A DNA stretch of 19,463 bases, taken from NCBI GenBank assembly GCA_003484235.1, contig DNDP01000122.1, positions 3,595-23,057 of the forward strand, given 5' to 3'. The notes beneath the pieces were generated by a model that saw only the letters and a list, made by a program, of their open reading frames with translations, had not been told where the DNA came from and did no database searches. Position 1 is the first letter of the stretch; each line of letters opens with the position of its first letter. Shown piece after piece: positions 1 through 9,780 of this stretch. A program made the translations under genes and the position numbers. Source of the DNA: Verrucomicrobiales bacterium. Lineage in GTDB: Bacteria > Verrucomicrobiota > Verrucomicrobiia > Limisphaerales > RI-55.

Positions 1-2052
<2,052 letters not shown>

Positions 2053-2162
2053 CTGAAGGTGGCGGATCCCGCCGGGGCCAATTCCGAACAATTTCCAACC
2101 GGGCGCGTCAAAAGCACACTTGCGCCGGCGGCGGACCGCGGGCAACACTGACCCCGCCAATC

Positions 2163-3971
2163 ATGCGGAAAAGCAGATTCAACGGCACTTTCCTGAGCGC
2201 GGCGCACGGCCTTCTACTGCTGTTCGCGCTGCTCTCAGGTCCGCTGTCGGCGGACGCCGCGACGCTCACGGCGTCATTCAACCGGGAGTCGCTCGTCGTC
2301 GGGCAACCGGCCGTGCTCTCGGTCACTTTCGAGGGCGGCACGCCGGGCGCACCCCCGGCGGTTCCCCAGCTGGAGGGCGCGCAGGCGTATTTCAACGGCC
2401 AGTCCACGCAGTGGCGCTCGGTCAACGGCGTCGCCACGGTGACCCAGAGCTTCAACTACTACGTGCAGCCGCTGCGGGCGGGCGAGCTGCGGGTGCCCTC
2501 CATCACCGCCACGGTGGACGGTCAGCAGGTGACCTCGCAGCCCATCGTCATCAAGGTGCTCTCCGCCGAGGAAGCCCAGAGCGCGGAACAGCAGGCGCTG
2601 TCGCGGCTCGCCTGGGTGGAGGTCGAGTTGCCGGAGACCGAGGCCTATTTGGGCGAGGTCGTGCCGGCGTTGATCAAGGTCTATGCGACGGCGGCCGAGC
2701 AGCTGCAGCTCCACCAGTTCAAGGCGGAGGGTTTCACCCTCGGCAAGGCGCAGAACACCCTCCAGAGCCGGGAGGTGATCAACAACCAGGCCTATCACGT
2801 GGTGACCTTCCACATGCCGATCGCCGCACGGAAGATCGGCCGGCTGCCGGTCGGCCCCGCCGAATGCACCCTCAACGTTCAGGTACCGGTGGACGGCCGC
2901 ACGCGGACCGATCCGTTTGCCCAGCTCGACATGTTCGGACGCTACCAGGTCCGGCCGATGCGTATTACCAGCGAGGTCGAGCACCTGAACGTGCTCCCGC
3001 TGCCCACCAACAACGTGCCGACCCACTTCAATGGCGCCGTGGGACAGTTCGCAATGAATGTGACGGCCGGACCGACCAACCTGGCCGCCGGCGACCCGAT
3101 CACCTTCAAGGTCGAGATTCAGGCCACGGGCACGCTCGACGACCTGCGGCTGCCCGAGCAGACGGGCTGGCGTGAGTTCAAGACGTATCCCGCCACAGCG
3201 CAGATTATGCACAAGGATCCGCTGGGCATGGCCGGAGTGAAGGTGTTCGAGCAGGTCGTCGTGCCGAACCACGCCGAGATCAGGGAGCTGCCGCCGTTTC
3301 TGTTCAGCTACTTTGACCCGGACGCCGGCGAGTACCGGACGCTCACCCGGCCGGCCATCGCGTTGAACATCCGGCCCAATGCCGCGCAATCTGCCCAGCC
3401 CACGTTTGCCAGCGGATCGCAGCCGCCCCAGCAGGCACCGCCCGAGCCGCCCCGGGAAGACATCGCGCACATCGAACCACGGCTGGGCGCGATGGCGACG
3501 GGATCGGTCGTCTGGATCCGGCAACCGTGGTTTTACGTGGCTCAACTGGTTCCGATCGGTGCCTGGCTGGGTGCCCTGCTCTGGCGTCGCCGCCAGCAGG
3601 CGCTCGCGCGCGATCCGCGGCTGCTGCGGCGCCGGCAGGTGGATCAACTGGTGCAGACCGGCTTGAAGGAACTCCGACTCCTTGCCGACCGGGGTGAAAC
3701 GGCCGCGTTCTACGAGACGACCCTGCGATTGCTGAAGGAACAGCTCGGCGAGCGTTTGGATCTGCCTGGTGTTTCCATCACGGAAAGCGTCATTGACGAA
3801 CGGTTGCGCCCGCTGGGGATGCCCGACGATCTGCGGCAGCGGCTGCACGGGCTCTTCCAAACCTGCAACCATGCCCGCTACGCCGGCCAACAGTCGGCCG
3901 CCGATCTCGGGCACTCCCTTGCCGAACTCGAATCGCTGCTGGCCGCCCTCAGGAAGCTTCCCTCCGCATGA
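2163..3971 (+). CDS. batD: BatD-family exported membrane protein (aerotolerance operon type)
   Basis: This is a 602-residue protein. An N-terminal signal peptide (basic MRKSR, then a leucine-rich core to about residue 32) is followed by a large beta-rich periplasmic region of about 33-440 with an early LTASFNRESLVVGQPAVLSV segment typical of BatD. A Pro/Gln-rich linker follows, then one membrane span at about 456-475 ending in a WRRRQQ stop-transfer, and a helical cytoplasmic tail of about 125 residues. BatD proteins belong to the Bat (Bacteroides aerotolerance) operons with vWA-domain partners BatA and BatB; their molecular role is poorly defined. No vWA gene lies beside it: Mfd is upstream, and a BatE-like gene overlaps its stop by 4 bases. 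I chose the ATG at 2163 because it opens directly into the signal peptide. The family call is firm; the function is not. Confidence 0.85.
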   Translation: MRKSRFNGTFLSAAHGLLLLFALLSGPLSADAATLTASFNRESLVVGQPAVLSVTFEGGTPGAPPAVPQLEGAQAYFNGQSTQWRSVNGVATVTQSFNYYVQPLRAGELRVPSITATVDGQQVTSQPIVIKVLSAEEAQSAEQQALSRLAWVEVELPETEAYLGEVVPALIKVYATAAEQLQLHQFKAEGFTLGKAQNTLQSREVINNQAYHVVTFHMPIAARKIGRLPVGPAECTLNVQVPVDGRTRTDPFAQLDMFGRYQVRPMRITSEVEHLNVLPLPTNNVPTHFNGAVGQFAMNVTAGPTNLAAGDPITFKVEIQATGTLDDLRLPEQTGWREFKTYPATAQIMHKDPLGMAGVKVFEQVVVPNHAEIRELPPFLFSYFDPDAGEYRTLTRPAIALNIRPNAAQSAQPTFASGSQPPQQAPPEPPREDIAHIEPRLGAMATGSVVWIRQPWFYVAQLVPIGAWLGALLWRRRQQALARDPRLLRRRQVDQLVQTGLKELRLLADRGETAAFYETTLRLLKEQLGERLDLPGVSITESVIDERLRPLGMPDDLRQRLHGLFQTCNHARYAGQQSAADLGHSLAELESLLAALRKLPSA

Positions 3972-4804
3972 GCGTGTCGTTCTCCCTTCGTGCCCTTCTC
4001 CGGCTGCTGGCAGCGATGCTGTGCTGCGCCGGCGCGGCGCCATCCCTCACCGCCGCCGAGGATCTGAACGCCAGGTTTGACGCCGCCAACCTGCTCTATG
4101 AAAAGGGCCGCCACGAGGAGGCCGGCCGGGCATATGAGGAACTGCTCGGCGAAATCCGCACCGCCCCCCTGCTCTTCAACGCCGGCAATGCGTGGTACAA
4201 GGCCGGCCGCAAGGGTCGGGCAGTGGCGCTTTGGTTGCAGGCGGAGTCGCTGGAGCCGCGCAACGGCCGCATCCAGATCAACCTCGAATTTGCTCGCAAG
4301 TCGGTGGCGGGCGGCGCGGTTCCGGTGCCGGCCTGGCCCGCCCAGCTCAAACTGCTGACACTGGATGAATGGGCGCTGATCACCATGGCGCTGGTCTGGA
4401 CACTGTTCGGCTCGCTCGCCCTCGGCACCCTGAAGCCCGCGTGGAGGACGGCGCTTCGAACGCCGTCGGTGCTGGCGTTTCTGGCCCTGACCGCCTGCGT
4501 CACGCTTCTGTTCATCACGGCCCGGGACAGGCAGGAGACGACCGTGGCCGTGGTGGTCACGGAAGAGGCGGTCGTCCGGTTCGGTCCGCTCGCCGAATCC
4601 CAGAGCGCGTTTGTCGCCCGCGACGGCTCGGAATTCCGCGTGACCGACGCCAAGGACGAGTGGCTGCGGGTCGAGGATGCGATGGGGCGCGAGGGCTGGC
4701 TGCTGACGAGCCAGGTGATCCGGCTGCGGGCCGGTCAGATCGTTTCCGGCAGCACGCCCGCGGGCCAGAGCGCACCGCTGCACGCGCGGGTGGAGACTCC
4801 GTAG
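3968..4804 (+). CDS. BatE-like TPR and SH3-domain membrane protein
   Basis: This is a 278-residue protein whose ATG overlaps the BatD stop (ATGA at 3968-3971), which suggests translational coupling. Residues 1-30 look like a signal peptide. Residues 34-110 form TPR-like helices (FDAANLLYEKGRHEEA, then LLFNAGNAWYKAGRKGRA, then a third helix pair). Two hydrophobic spans follow at about 135-153 and 168-184, with a basic loop between them. The C-terminal part, about 193-255, reads as a bacterial SH3-like domain (VVRFGPLAES, then EWLRVEDAMGREGWL). A TPR array plus membrane spans plus SH3, directly after BatD, is the usual make-up of BatE/BatC-type proteins. It probably works with BatD in an envelope complex by protein-protein contacts; this is inferred from context. 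No enzymatic motif is visible. Confidence 0.8.
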   Translation: MSVSFSLRALLRLLAAMLCCAGAAPSLTAAEDLNARFDAANLLYEKGRHEEAGRAYEELLGEIRTAPLLFNAGNAWYKAGRKGRAVALWLQAESLEPRNGRIQINLEFARKSVAGGAVPVPAWPAQLKLLTLDEWALITMALVWTLFGSLALGTLKPAWRTALRTPSVLAFLALTACVTLLFITARDRQETTVAVVVTEEAVVRFGPLAESQSAFVARDGSEFRVTDAKDEWLRVEDAMGREGWLLTSQVIRLRAGQIVSGSTPAGQSAPLHARVETP

Positions 4805-4845
4805 CCGGAGCGGTGCGGAATCAGGGAGAAAACCCGGATCAAACG

Positions 4846-5208
4846 ATGGCTGACGACATTTCCCTTCCGGAGCAGGTGGTCCAACGCCAGCTGGATGCCT
4901 ACAACGCCCGGGATCTCGAGGCTTTGCTGGCAGCCTATGCGCAGGACGCACAGCTCTTCGAGCATCCGTCCACGCTGGTGGCGAGCGGCACCACGCAGCT
5001 GCGCGAGCGGTTTGCGGCGCGTCTGGGCGAGCCGAATCTCCATGCCCAGCTTCTCCGACGGACGGTGATGGGACGGACGGTCATTGATCATGAACGGGTG
5101 ACCCGGACCTTTCCGGAAGGCCCGGGCACCATCGAACTGATCATGATCTACGAGGTGACGGATGACCGGATCACCCGGGCATGGTCCATCGTCGGGCCGA
5201 AGACCTGA
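4846..5208 (+). CDS. SnoaL/NTF2-like small protein
   Basis: This is a 120-residue protein with the NTF2-like fold pattern: an N-terminal helix VVQRQLDAYNARDLEALLAAY, then AQDAQLFEHPSTLVASG, a QLRERFAARL helix, and alternating beta strands ending with EVTDDRITRAWSI. These small cone-shaped proteins include steroid isomerases, polyketide cyclases and many members of unknown function, so no substrate can be assigned. I chose the ATG at 4846 because the family homology begins within a few residues of it; the open frame extends further upstream only inside the preceding gene in another phase. A weak GGGAGA lies about 17 bases upstream, too far to be a strong ribosome site. It starts 41 bases after the BatE-like gene and may be co-transcribed with it. 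It converges on czcA, with stops 26 bases apart. Confidence 0.82.
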   Translation: MADDISLPEQVVQRQLDAYNARDLEALLAAYAQDAQLFEHPSTLVASGTTQLRERFAARLGEPNLHAQLLRRTVMGRTVIDHERVTRTFPEGPGTIELIMIYEVTDDRITRAWSIVGPKT

Positions 5209-5210
5209 AC

Positions 5211-5248
5211 GCCCGGCCGGCGGAAAGATTCATTTCACTCCGCCGGGC
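5211..5248. terminator. Possible bidirectional hairpin between convergent genes
   Basis: The left arm GCCCGG+CGGA (5211-5216 and 5221-5224, with a 4-base CCGG bulge) pairs with TCCGCCGGGC at 5239-5248 around an AT-rich 14-base loop. It sits exactly between the stops of the SnoaL-like gene and czcA; the right arm lies in the last codons of czcA. No T-run follows on either strand, so it could be a hairpin that only protects or pauses transcripts. A chance fold in GC-rich DNA is also possible. Confidence 0.3.
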
Positions 5249-8200
5249 GGCTGCCTGCCTCCCCCGGGTTCACCGGAGCCGGTTCCCTGTCCCGGTGAAA
5301 CATCCGGTAGAGACCGGGCAGCACTAGCAGCGTCAGGAGGGTGCTGGAGATGATTCCCCCGACCACCACGGTCGCCAACGGGCGCTGCACTTCCGAGCCG
5401 ATGCCGGTGGCCGTCGCCATCGGGACGAAGCCGAGCGAGGCCACCAGCGCCGTCATGAGCACCGGCCGCAGCCGAGTCAGCGAGCCCTCGCTGATCGCAG
5501 CATCCAGCGGCCGGCCTTCGGCCCGGAGCTTGTTGATGAACGAGATCATGACGACCCCGTTCAACACCGCGACCCCCGAAAGGGCGATGAACCCGACGCC
5601 GGCCGAGATGGAGAGCGGCATCTCCCGCAGCCAGAGCGACGCGACCCCGCCGGTCAAAGCCAGAGGCACGCCGGTAAATACGAGGATGGCGTCCTTCACC
5701 GTGCCGAACGTGGTGAACAGAAGCACGAGAATCAGCAGCAGCGCGGCCGGCACCACGAACTGCAGCCGCCGCGCAGCGGAGATGAGCTGCTCGAAGGTCC
5801 CGCCCCACTCCGTCCAGTAACCGGCCGGTATCGTCACTTGGCTGCGTATCACCTGCTGCGCCTCCTCGACGAATGATCCCAGGTCCCGGCCGCGGACGTT
5901 GGCGGTGACGACGACCCGCCGCTTGCCGTTCTCGCGGTTCACCTGGTTGGGGCCGGGCGCGATGTCGATCGAGGCCACCGAACTCAGCGGAACGTAGTTG
6001 GGCGCAGCGGACGACAACGCGGCGAACGAGATCCGCTTCAGTTCGTCCTTGTTCTCCGCATGTCCGGGCAGCGGCACGGGCAGCCTTCGAATTGCGTCGA
6101 GATCCGTCCGCAGGTTCTCCGGCAGGCGCACCACGAGATCGAAACGGCGGTCGCCCTCGAAGACCTCCCCGGCGACCCGGCCGCCCATCGCGATCTCGAT
6201 CACCTCCTGCACATCGGCGACGTTAAGGCCGTAGCGCGCCATGGCGTCGCGCCTCAGTTCAAACGTCATCAAGGGCAGGCCCGTGGTCTGCTCGAGCTTG
6301 ACGTCCGCCGCTCCGGGAATCGTGCCCAGCACCTGCTCCACCGCCTCGCCCACCGTCTGCAACACCTCCATGTCGTCGCCAAACACCTTCACCGCCACGT
6401 CGCTCCGCACCCCGGAGATGAGCTCGTTGAAGCGCATCTGGATCGGCTGGGTGAACTCGTAGTTGTTGCCGGGGATCGCCATGAGGGCCGCCTCCATCTC
6501 GGCGACCAGTTCGGCCTTGGGCTTTCCGGGATCGGGCCACTCGCGGCGCGGTTTCATGATCACGAAGCCATCCGCCACGCTGGGCGGCATAGGGTCGGTG
6601 GCCACCTCGGGCGTGCCGATCTTGGCAAAGACGTCCCTGACCTCGGGAAACTGCTTGAGCCGCTCTTCGAGGACGTGCTGCATCTCGACCGCCTGGGAGA
6701 GGCTGGTGCCCGGGATGCGGAGCGCGTGCAGCGCCACGTCACCCTCGTCCAGACTCGGAACGAACTCGCTGCCCATGCGCAGGGCGACGATGGCGCTGAG
6801 CACGACCAGCATCACGGCGCCCAGCGACACGGCCAGCCGCAGTTCGAGGCAGATCCGCAGCAGCGGCCGGTAGAGCGCCCGGGCGCCGCGCATGACGATG
6901 TTCTCCCGCTCGGAAACCTTTCCGCTCATGAACAGCGCCACCGCCGCCGGCACGAAGGTCATCGCAAACACGAGCGCGCCGAAGAGCGCCATGATCACCG
7001 TCCAGGCCATGGGATGGAACATTTTGCCCTCGACACCGGTGAGCGAAAGGATGGGCAGGTACACGACCATGATGATGAACACGCCAAAGAAGGCGGGCCG
7101 CACCACCTCGCGGGTGGCGTCGAAGACCAGCTCCAGACGTTCCGGGGTCGTGAGCAGCCGGCCGCGTCTCTTCTGCTCCCCCGCCAGCCGGCGGATGCAG
7201 TTCTCGACGGTGATGACGGCGCCATCGACGATCAGCCCGAAGTCGAGGGCCCCGAGGCTCATCAGGTTGCCGCTGATCCGGTTGCCGACCATGCCTGTGA
7301 TGGTGAAGAGCATGGACAACGGAATCACGAGCGCGGTGATCAGTGCGGCGCGGAAGTTCCCGAGCAGCGCAAAGAGAATGGCGATGACCAGCAGGGCGCC
7401 TTCGAGCAGGTTCCTCCTCACCGTGTCGATGGCGGCGTTGACCAGATCGGTCCGGTTGTAAACGGTCCGGGCGGTCACGCCCTCGGGCAGCGTGTCGTTG
7501 ATGCCGGCCATCCGCTCATGAACACGTCCGGAAACGATCCGGCTGTTCTCGCCCATCAGCATGAACACCGTGCCCAGCACCACCTCCTCGCCGCCCGCCG
7601 TGGCGGCGCCGGTACGGAGTTCGGCACCGGGCTTCACCTCCGCCACGTCGCGGATGAAGACCGGCTGGCCCCCGCGGTGGCTGACGACGATCTGGCGGAT
7701 GTCCTCCAAACCGCCCACCTGGCCCGGGGCGCGGATGAGATACTGTTCGCCGAAGCGCTCGATGAATCCGGCGCCGACGTTGGCGTTGTTGCGGACCAGC
7801 GCCTCCATCACGTCCCGCAGACCGAGCCCGTAGGCGACCAGCTTCCCGGGGTCCGGAGCGACCTGATACTGCTTCACATGGCCGCCGATGGTGTTGACCT
7901 CGACGACTCCGGGCAGGTTCCGCAATTGCGGTTTGATGATCCAATCCTGAATGGTGCGCAGGTCCGTGGCCGTGTAGGGCTCCCCATCGGGACCGCGGGC
8001 GCCCTCCTCCGCCTCGACGGTGTACATGTAGATCTCGCCCAGGCCGGTCGCGATCGGCCCCATGGCCACGGTCACGCCGGGCGGCAGCCGGTCCTTCGCC
8101 TCCTGGATGCGCTCGTTGACCAGGTTGCGCGCCCAGTAGATGTCGGTGCCGTCCTCGAACACCACCGTCACCTGCGACAGTCCGTACCGTGAAAGCGAGC

Positions 8201-8447
8201 GGGTGTAGTCGAGCCGGGGCAGGCCCGCCATCGCGGTCTCCACGGGAAAGGTGATGCGCTGCTCGGCCTCGAGCGGCGAGTAGCCGGGCGCCTCGGTGTT
8301 GATCTGCACCTGGACGTTGGTGATGTCGGGCACGGCGTCGATCGGCAGGCGTTCGTAGTTGTAGACGCCCAGGGCGGCGATGCCGGCGGAGGCGAGCAGG
8401 ACGAGCCCGCGCTGCCGGATGGAGAATCTCAGGATCGGTTCAAACAT
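5235..8447 (-). CDS. czcA: CzcA-type heavy-metal RND efflux pump (inner membrane subunit)
   Basis: This 1070-residue protein has the usual length for the HME-RND family: proton-driven trimeric pumps exporting divalent or monovalent metal ions through an adaptor and an outer-membrane channel. Residues 1-30 form TM1, followed by the family-typical RLPIDAVPDITNVQVQ segment. TM4 carries DFGLIVDGAVITVEN with D402, D408 and E415, the same positions as the essential proton-relay triad of Cupriavidus CzcA. This pattern marks the Zn/Co/Ni branch, unlike the CusA (Cu/Ag) type, which lacks it. Two large periplasmic loops (about 30-340 and 560-860) and the second transmembrane bundle (about 870-1050) are intact. 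The exact metal cannot be read from sequence. A strong GAGGAGG lies 5 bases before the ATG and overlaps the czcB stop, so translation is probably coupled. It is the last gene of the operon. Confidence 0.95.
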   Translation of the reverse strand: MFEPILRFSIRQRGLVLLASAGIAALGVYNYERLPIDAVPDITNVQVQINTEAPGYSPLEAEQRITFPVETAMAGLPRLDYTRSLSRYGLSQVTVVFEDGTDIYWARNLVNERIQEAKDRLPPGVTVAMGPIATGLGEIYMYTVEAEEGARGPDGEPYTATDLRTIQDWIIKPQLRNLPGVVEVNTIGGHVKQYQVAPDPGKLVAYGLGLRDVMEALVRNNANVGAGFIERFGEQYLIRAPGQVGGLEDIRQIVVSHRGGQPVFIRDVAEVKPGAELRTGAATAGGEEVVLGTVFMLMGENSRIVSGRVHERMAGINDTLPEGVTARTVYNRTDLVNAAIDTVRRNLLEGALLVIAILFALLGNFRAALITALVIPLSMLFTITGMVGNRISGNLMSLGALDFGLIVDGAVITVENCIRRLAGEQKRRGRLLTTPERLELVFDATREVVRPAFFGVFIIMVVYLPILSLTGVEGKMFHPMAWTVIMALFGALVFAMTFVPAAVALFMSGKVSERENIVMRGARALYRPLLRICLELRLAVSLGAVMLVVLSAIVALRMGSEFVPSLDEGDVALHALRIPGTSLSQAVEMQHVLEERLKQFPEVRDVFAKIGTPEVATDPMPPSVADGFVIMKPRREWPDPGKPKAELVAEMEAALMAIPGNNYEFTQPIQMRFNELISGVRSDVAVKVFGDDMEVLQTVGEAVEQVLGTIPGAADVKLEQTTGLPLMTFELRRDAMARYGLNVADVQEVIEIAMGGRVAGEVFEGDRRFDLVVRLPENLRTDLDAIRRLPVPLPGHAENKDELKRISFAALSSAAPNYVPLSSVASIDIAPGPNQVNRENGKRRVVVTANVRGRDLGSFVEEAQQVIRSQVTIPAGYWTEWGGTFEQLISAARRLQFVVPAALLLILVLLFTTFGTVKDAILVFTGVPLALTGGVASLWLREMPLSISAGVGFIALSGVAVLNGVVMISFINKLRAEGRPLDAAISEGSLTRLRPVLMTALVASLGFVPMATATGIGSEVQRPLATVVVGGIISSTLLTLLVLPGLYRMFHRDREPAPVNPGEAGSRPAE

Positions 8448-8452
8448 GGCGG

Positions 8453-8459
8453 CCTCCTC
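8453..8459 (-). promoter_or_regulatory. Strong Shine-Dalgarno site of czcA
   Basis: Reading the minus strand, GAGGAGG ends 5 bases before the czcA ATG (8447-8445) and overlaps the TGA stop of czcB at 8460-8458. It is by far the best ribosome site in the window; most other genes here show weak sites or none. This fixes the czcA start. Confidence 0.75.
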
Positions 8460-9768
8460 AATGGTCGTGGCTGGCGCCGGACTTCAGAATGTCCGCCTTG
8501 ATGATGAAGCTGTTTTCCGCGACGTAACGCATGCCGGGTTTCATGCCCGTGGTCACCTCCACCCATTCCCCGTCGCTTCGACCGGTTCCGATCACAAGCG
8601 GTTCGTAGAGGTTTCCTTCGTTGACGAAGACCACCGTCCAGTCGCGGAACGTCTGCACGGCTCCGGCCCTGACGGCCACCGGCACCGAAACCTCCTCCAG
8701 CAGAATCTTGCCGGAGACGAAGAGCCCCGGCCGCCAGACGCCTTCAGGATTGGGCAACACCACGCGCGCCAGCAGGGTCTGCGTGTCCGCCGCACCGAAG
8801 GGCGACAGATAGCTGATCGTTCCTTCGGCCTTCGGCAGTCCTTCACCGCCCTCGAGAACCACCACCTGCCCCACTCTTACGTGGCCCGCATCCTGGCGAT
8901 GGACGTTCAGATCCACCCAGACGGTGCCGAGATCGGCAACCACGAAGATTGCGTCGCCTTCCTTGACGAACTCACCGGCGACGGCGTGCTTGGCAACAAT
9001 CGTTCCCGCCAGGCCGGACCGCACTTCGTAGTCCTGCAGGCTTTCGTTGCTCTCGACGACTGCGAGCACGTCGCCCTCGCGCACGGCTTCGCCCAGTTTT
9101 CCGCGAACCTCCTTGAGCACCCCCGCGAAACGGGGAACGACATGCTTCATGCGGTCTTCATTGGGAACGATCCGACCGTTTGCCACGAGCACCGATCTGA
9201 TGGCCGCCGGCCCGGCCGATTCCACCACCACGCCGGAACTGCGCGCAGTCCCGGGAGTCAGCTCGATGCGCGCCTCCGGCGATTCATACCGCCAGGAGTG
9301 GCTCCTGTCTGCGGTCTCCGCGGTCACGTGGGCGCTGAACGAGTGCGGTTCGTAAACCGTCCGGTCACCGACAAGGTGTTCGCCCTCCTGTCTGAACCGG
9401 ATATGATCCGTGCGTCCGCCCAGCCGCTCGAGTTGGATCTCCAGTTTCACCAGGGCGGGATCGACGGGCTGCCCGTCGCGGAAGCAGTACACCCGGAACT
9501 GGGGCGGGACGCCGCGCTCGAAGATCGTTATCTCCACGGCGAATCCACCGTCCCGCAGCATCCGTCCGCCGTGCGGACCGCGCTCCCATTCTCCCGGTTC
9601 CCCGGCGGCGTGCTCAGAGTGGTCGTCCGCGTGTCCGTGGGCATCACCGTGCTGGCGGCCGTGCGGATCCTTCGCCGGGGCGGACTCGAGGTTGTCGAGG
9701 GCGTACTTGATTGCGCCCGCACCGAGTGCCAGCACGACGAGCAGGGAAATGACTTGTTTGAGTTTCAT
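8458..9768 (-). CDS. czcB: CzcB-type periplasmic adaptor (HlyD/MFP family), metal efflux
   Basis: This 436-residue adaptor is expected to bridge CzcA and CzcC. Residues 1-22 form a signal/anchor segment. Residues 36-66 are His-rich with seven histidines (36, 40, 44, 46, 50, 53, 66), a likely metal-capturing stretch. About 67-165 is an extra N-terminal beta domain (GGRMLRDGGFAVEI to SHSWRYE) common in a subgroup of HME adaptors. The two lipoyl half-motifs (about 205-238 and 250-280) are joined by only about ten residues (NESLQDYEV), so the long helical hairpin of classical adaptors is absent. A beta-barrel and membrane-proximal domain follow, ending in SHDH. It starts 12 bases after czcC, with no clear ribosome site, and its stop overlaps the ribosome site of czcA. 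The family is certain; the exact metal is not. Confidence 0.93.
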   Translation of the reverse strand: MKLKQVISLLVVLALGAGAIKYALDNLESAPAKDPHGRQHGDAHGHADDHSEHAAGEPGEWERGPHGGRMLRDGGFAVEITIFERGVPPQFRVYCFRDGQPVDPALVKLEIQLERLGGRTDHIRFRQEGEHLVGDRTVYEPHSFSAHVTAETADRSHSWRYESPEARIELTPGTARSSGVVVESAGPAAIRSVLVANGRIVPNEDRMKHVVPRFAGVLKEVRGKLGEAVREGDVLAVVESNESLQDYEVRSGLAGTIVAKHAVAGEFVKEGDAIFVVADLGTVWVDLNVHRQDAGHVRVGQVVVLEGGEGLPKAEGTISYLSPFGAADTQTLLARVVLPNPEGVWRPGLFVSGKILLEEVSVPVAVRAGAVQTFRDWTVVFVNEGNLYEPLVIGTGRSDGEWVEVTTGMKPGMRYVAENSFIIKADILKSGASHDH

Positions 9769-9780
9769 GGCGGGGAGAAG

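Noticed and set aside
2274..4043. Minus-strand open frame of 589 codons opposite batD
   Set aside because: Antisense shadow; Arg/Gly/His-rich and without signal or motifs, while the plus strand has a coherent exported protein.
6060..8192. Long plus-strand open frame (710 codons) opposite czcA
   Set aside because: It is an antisense shadow of the conserved pump gene in GC-rich DNA; its translation is rich in His, Arg, Asp and Gly and matches no family.
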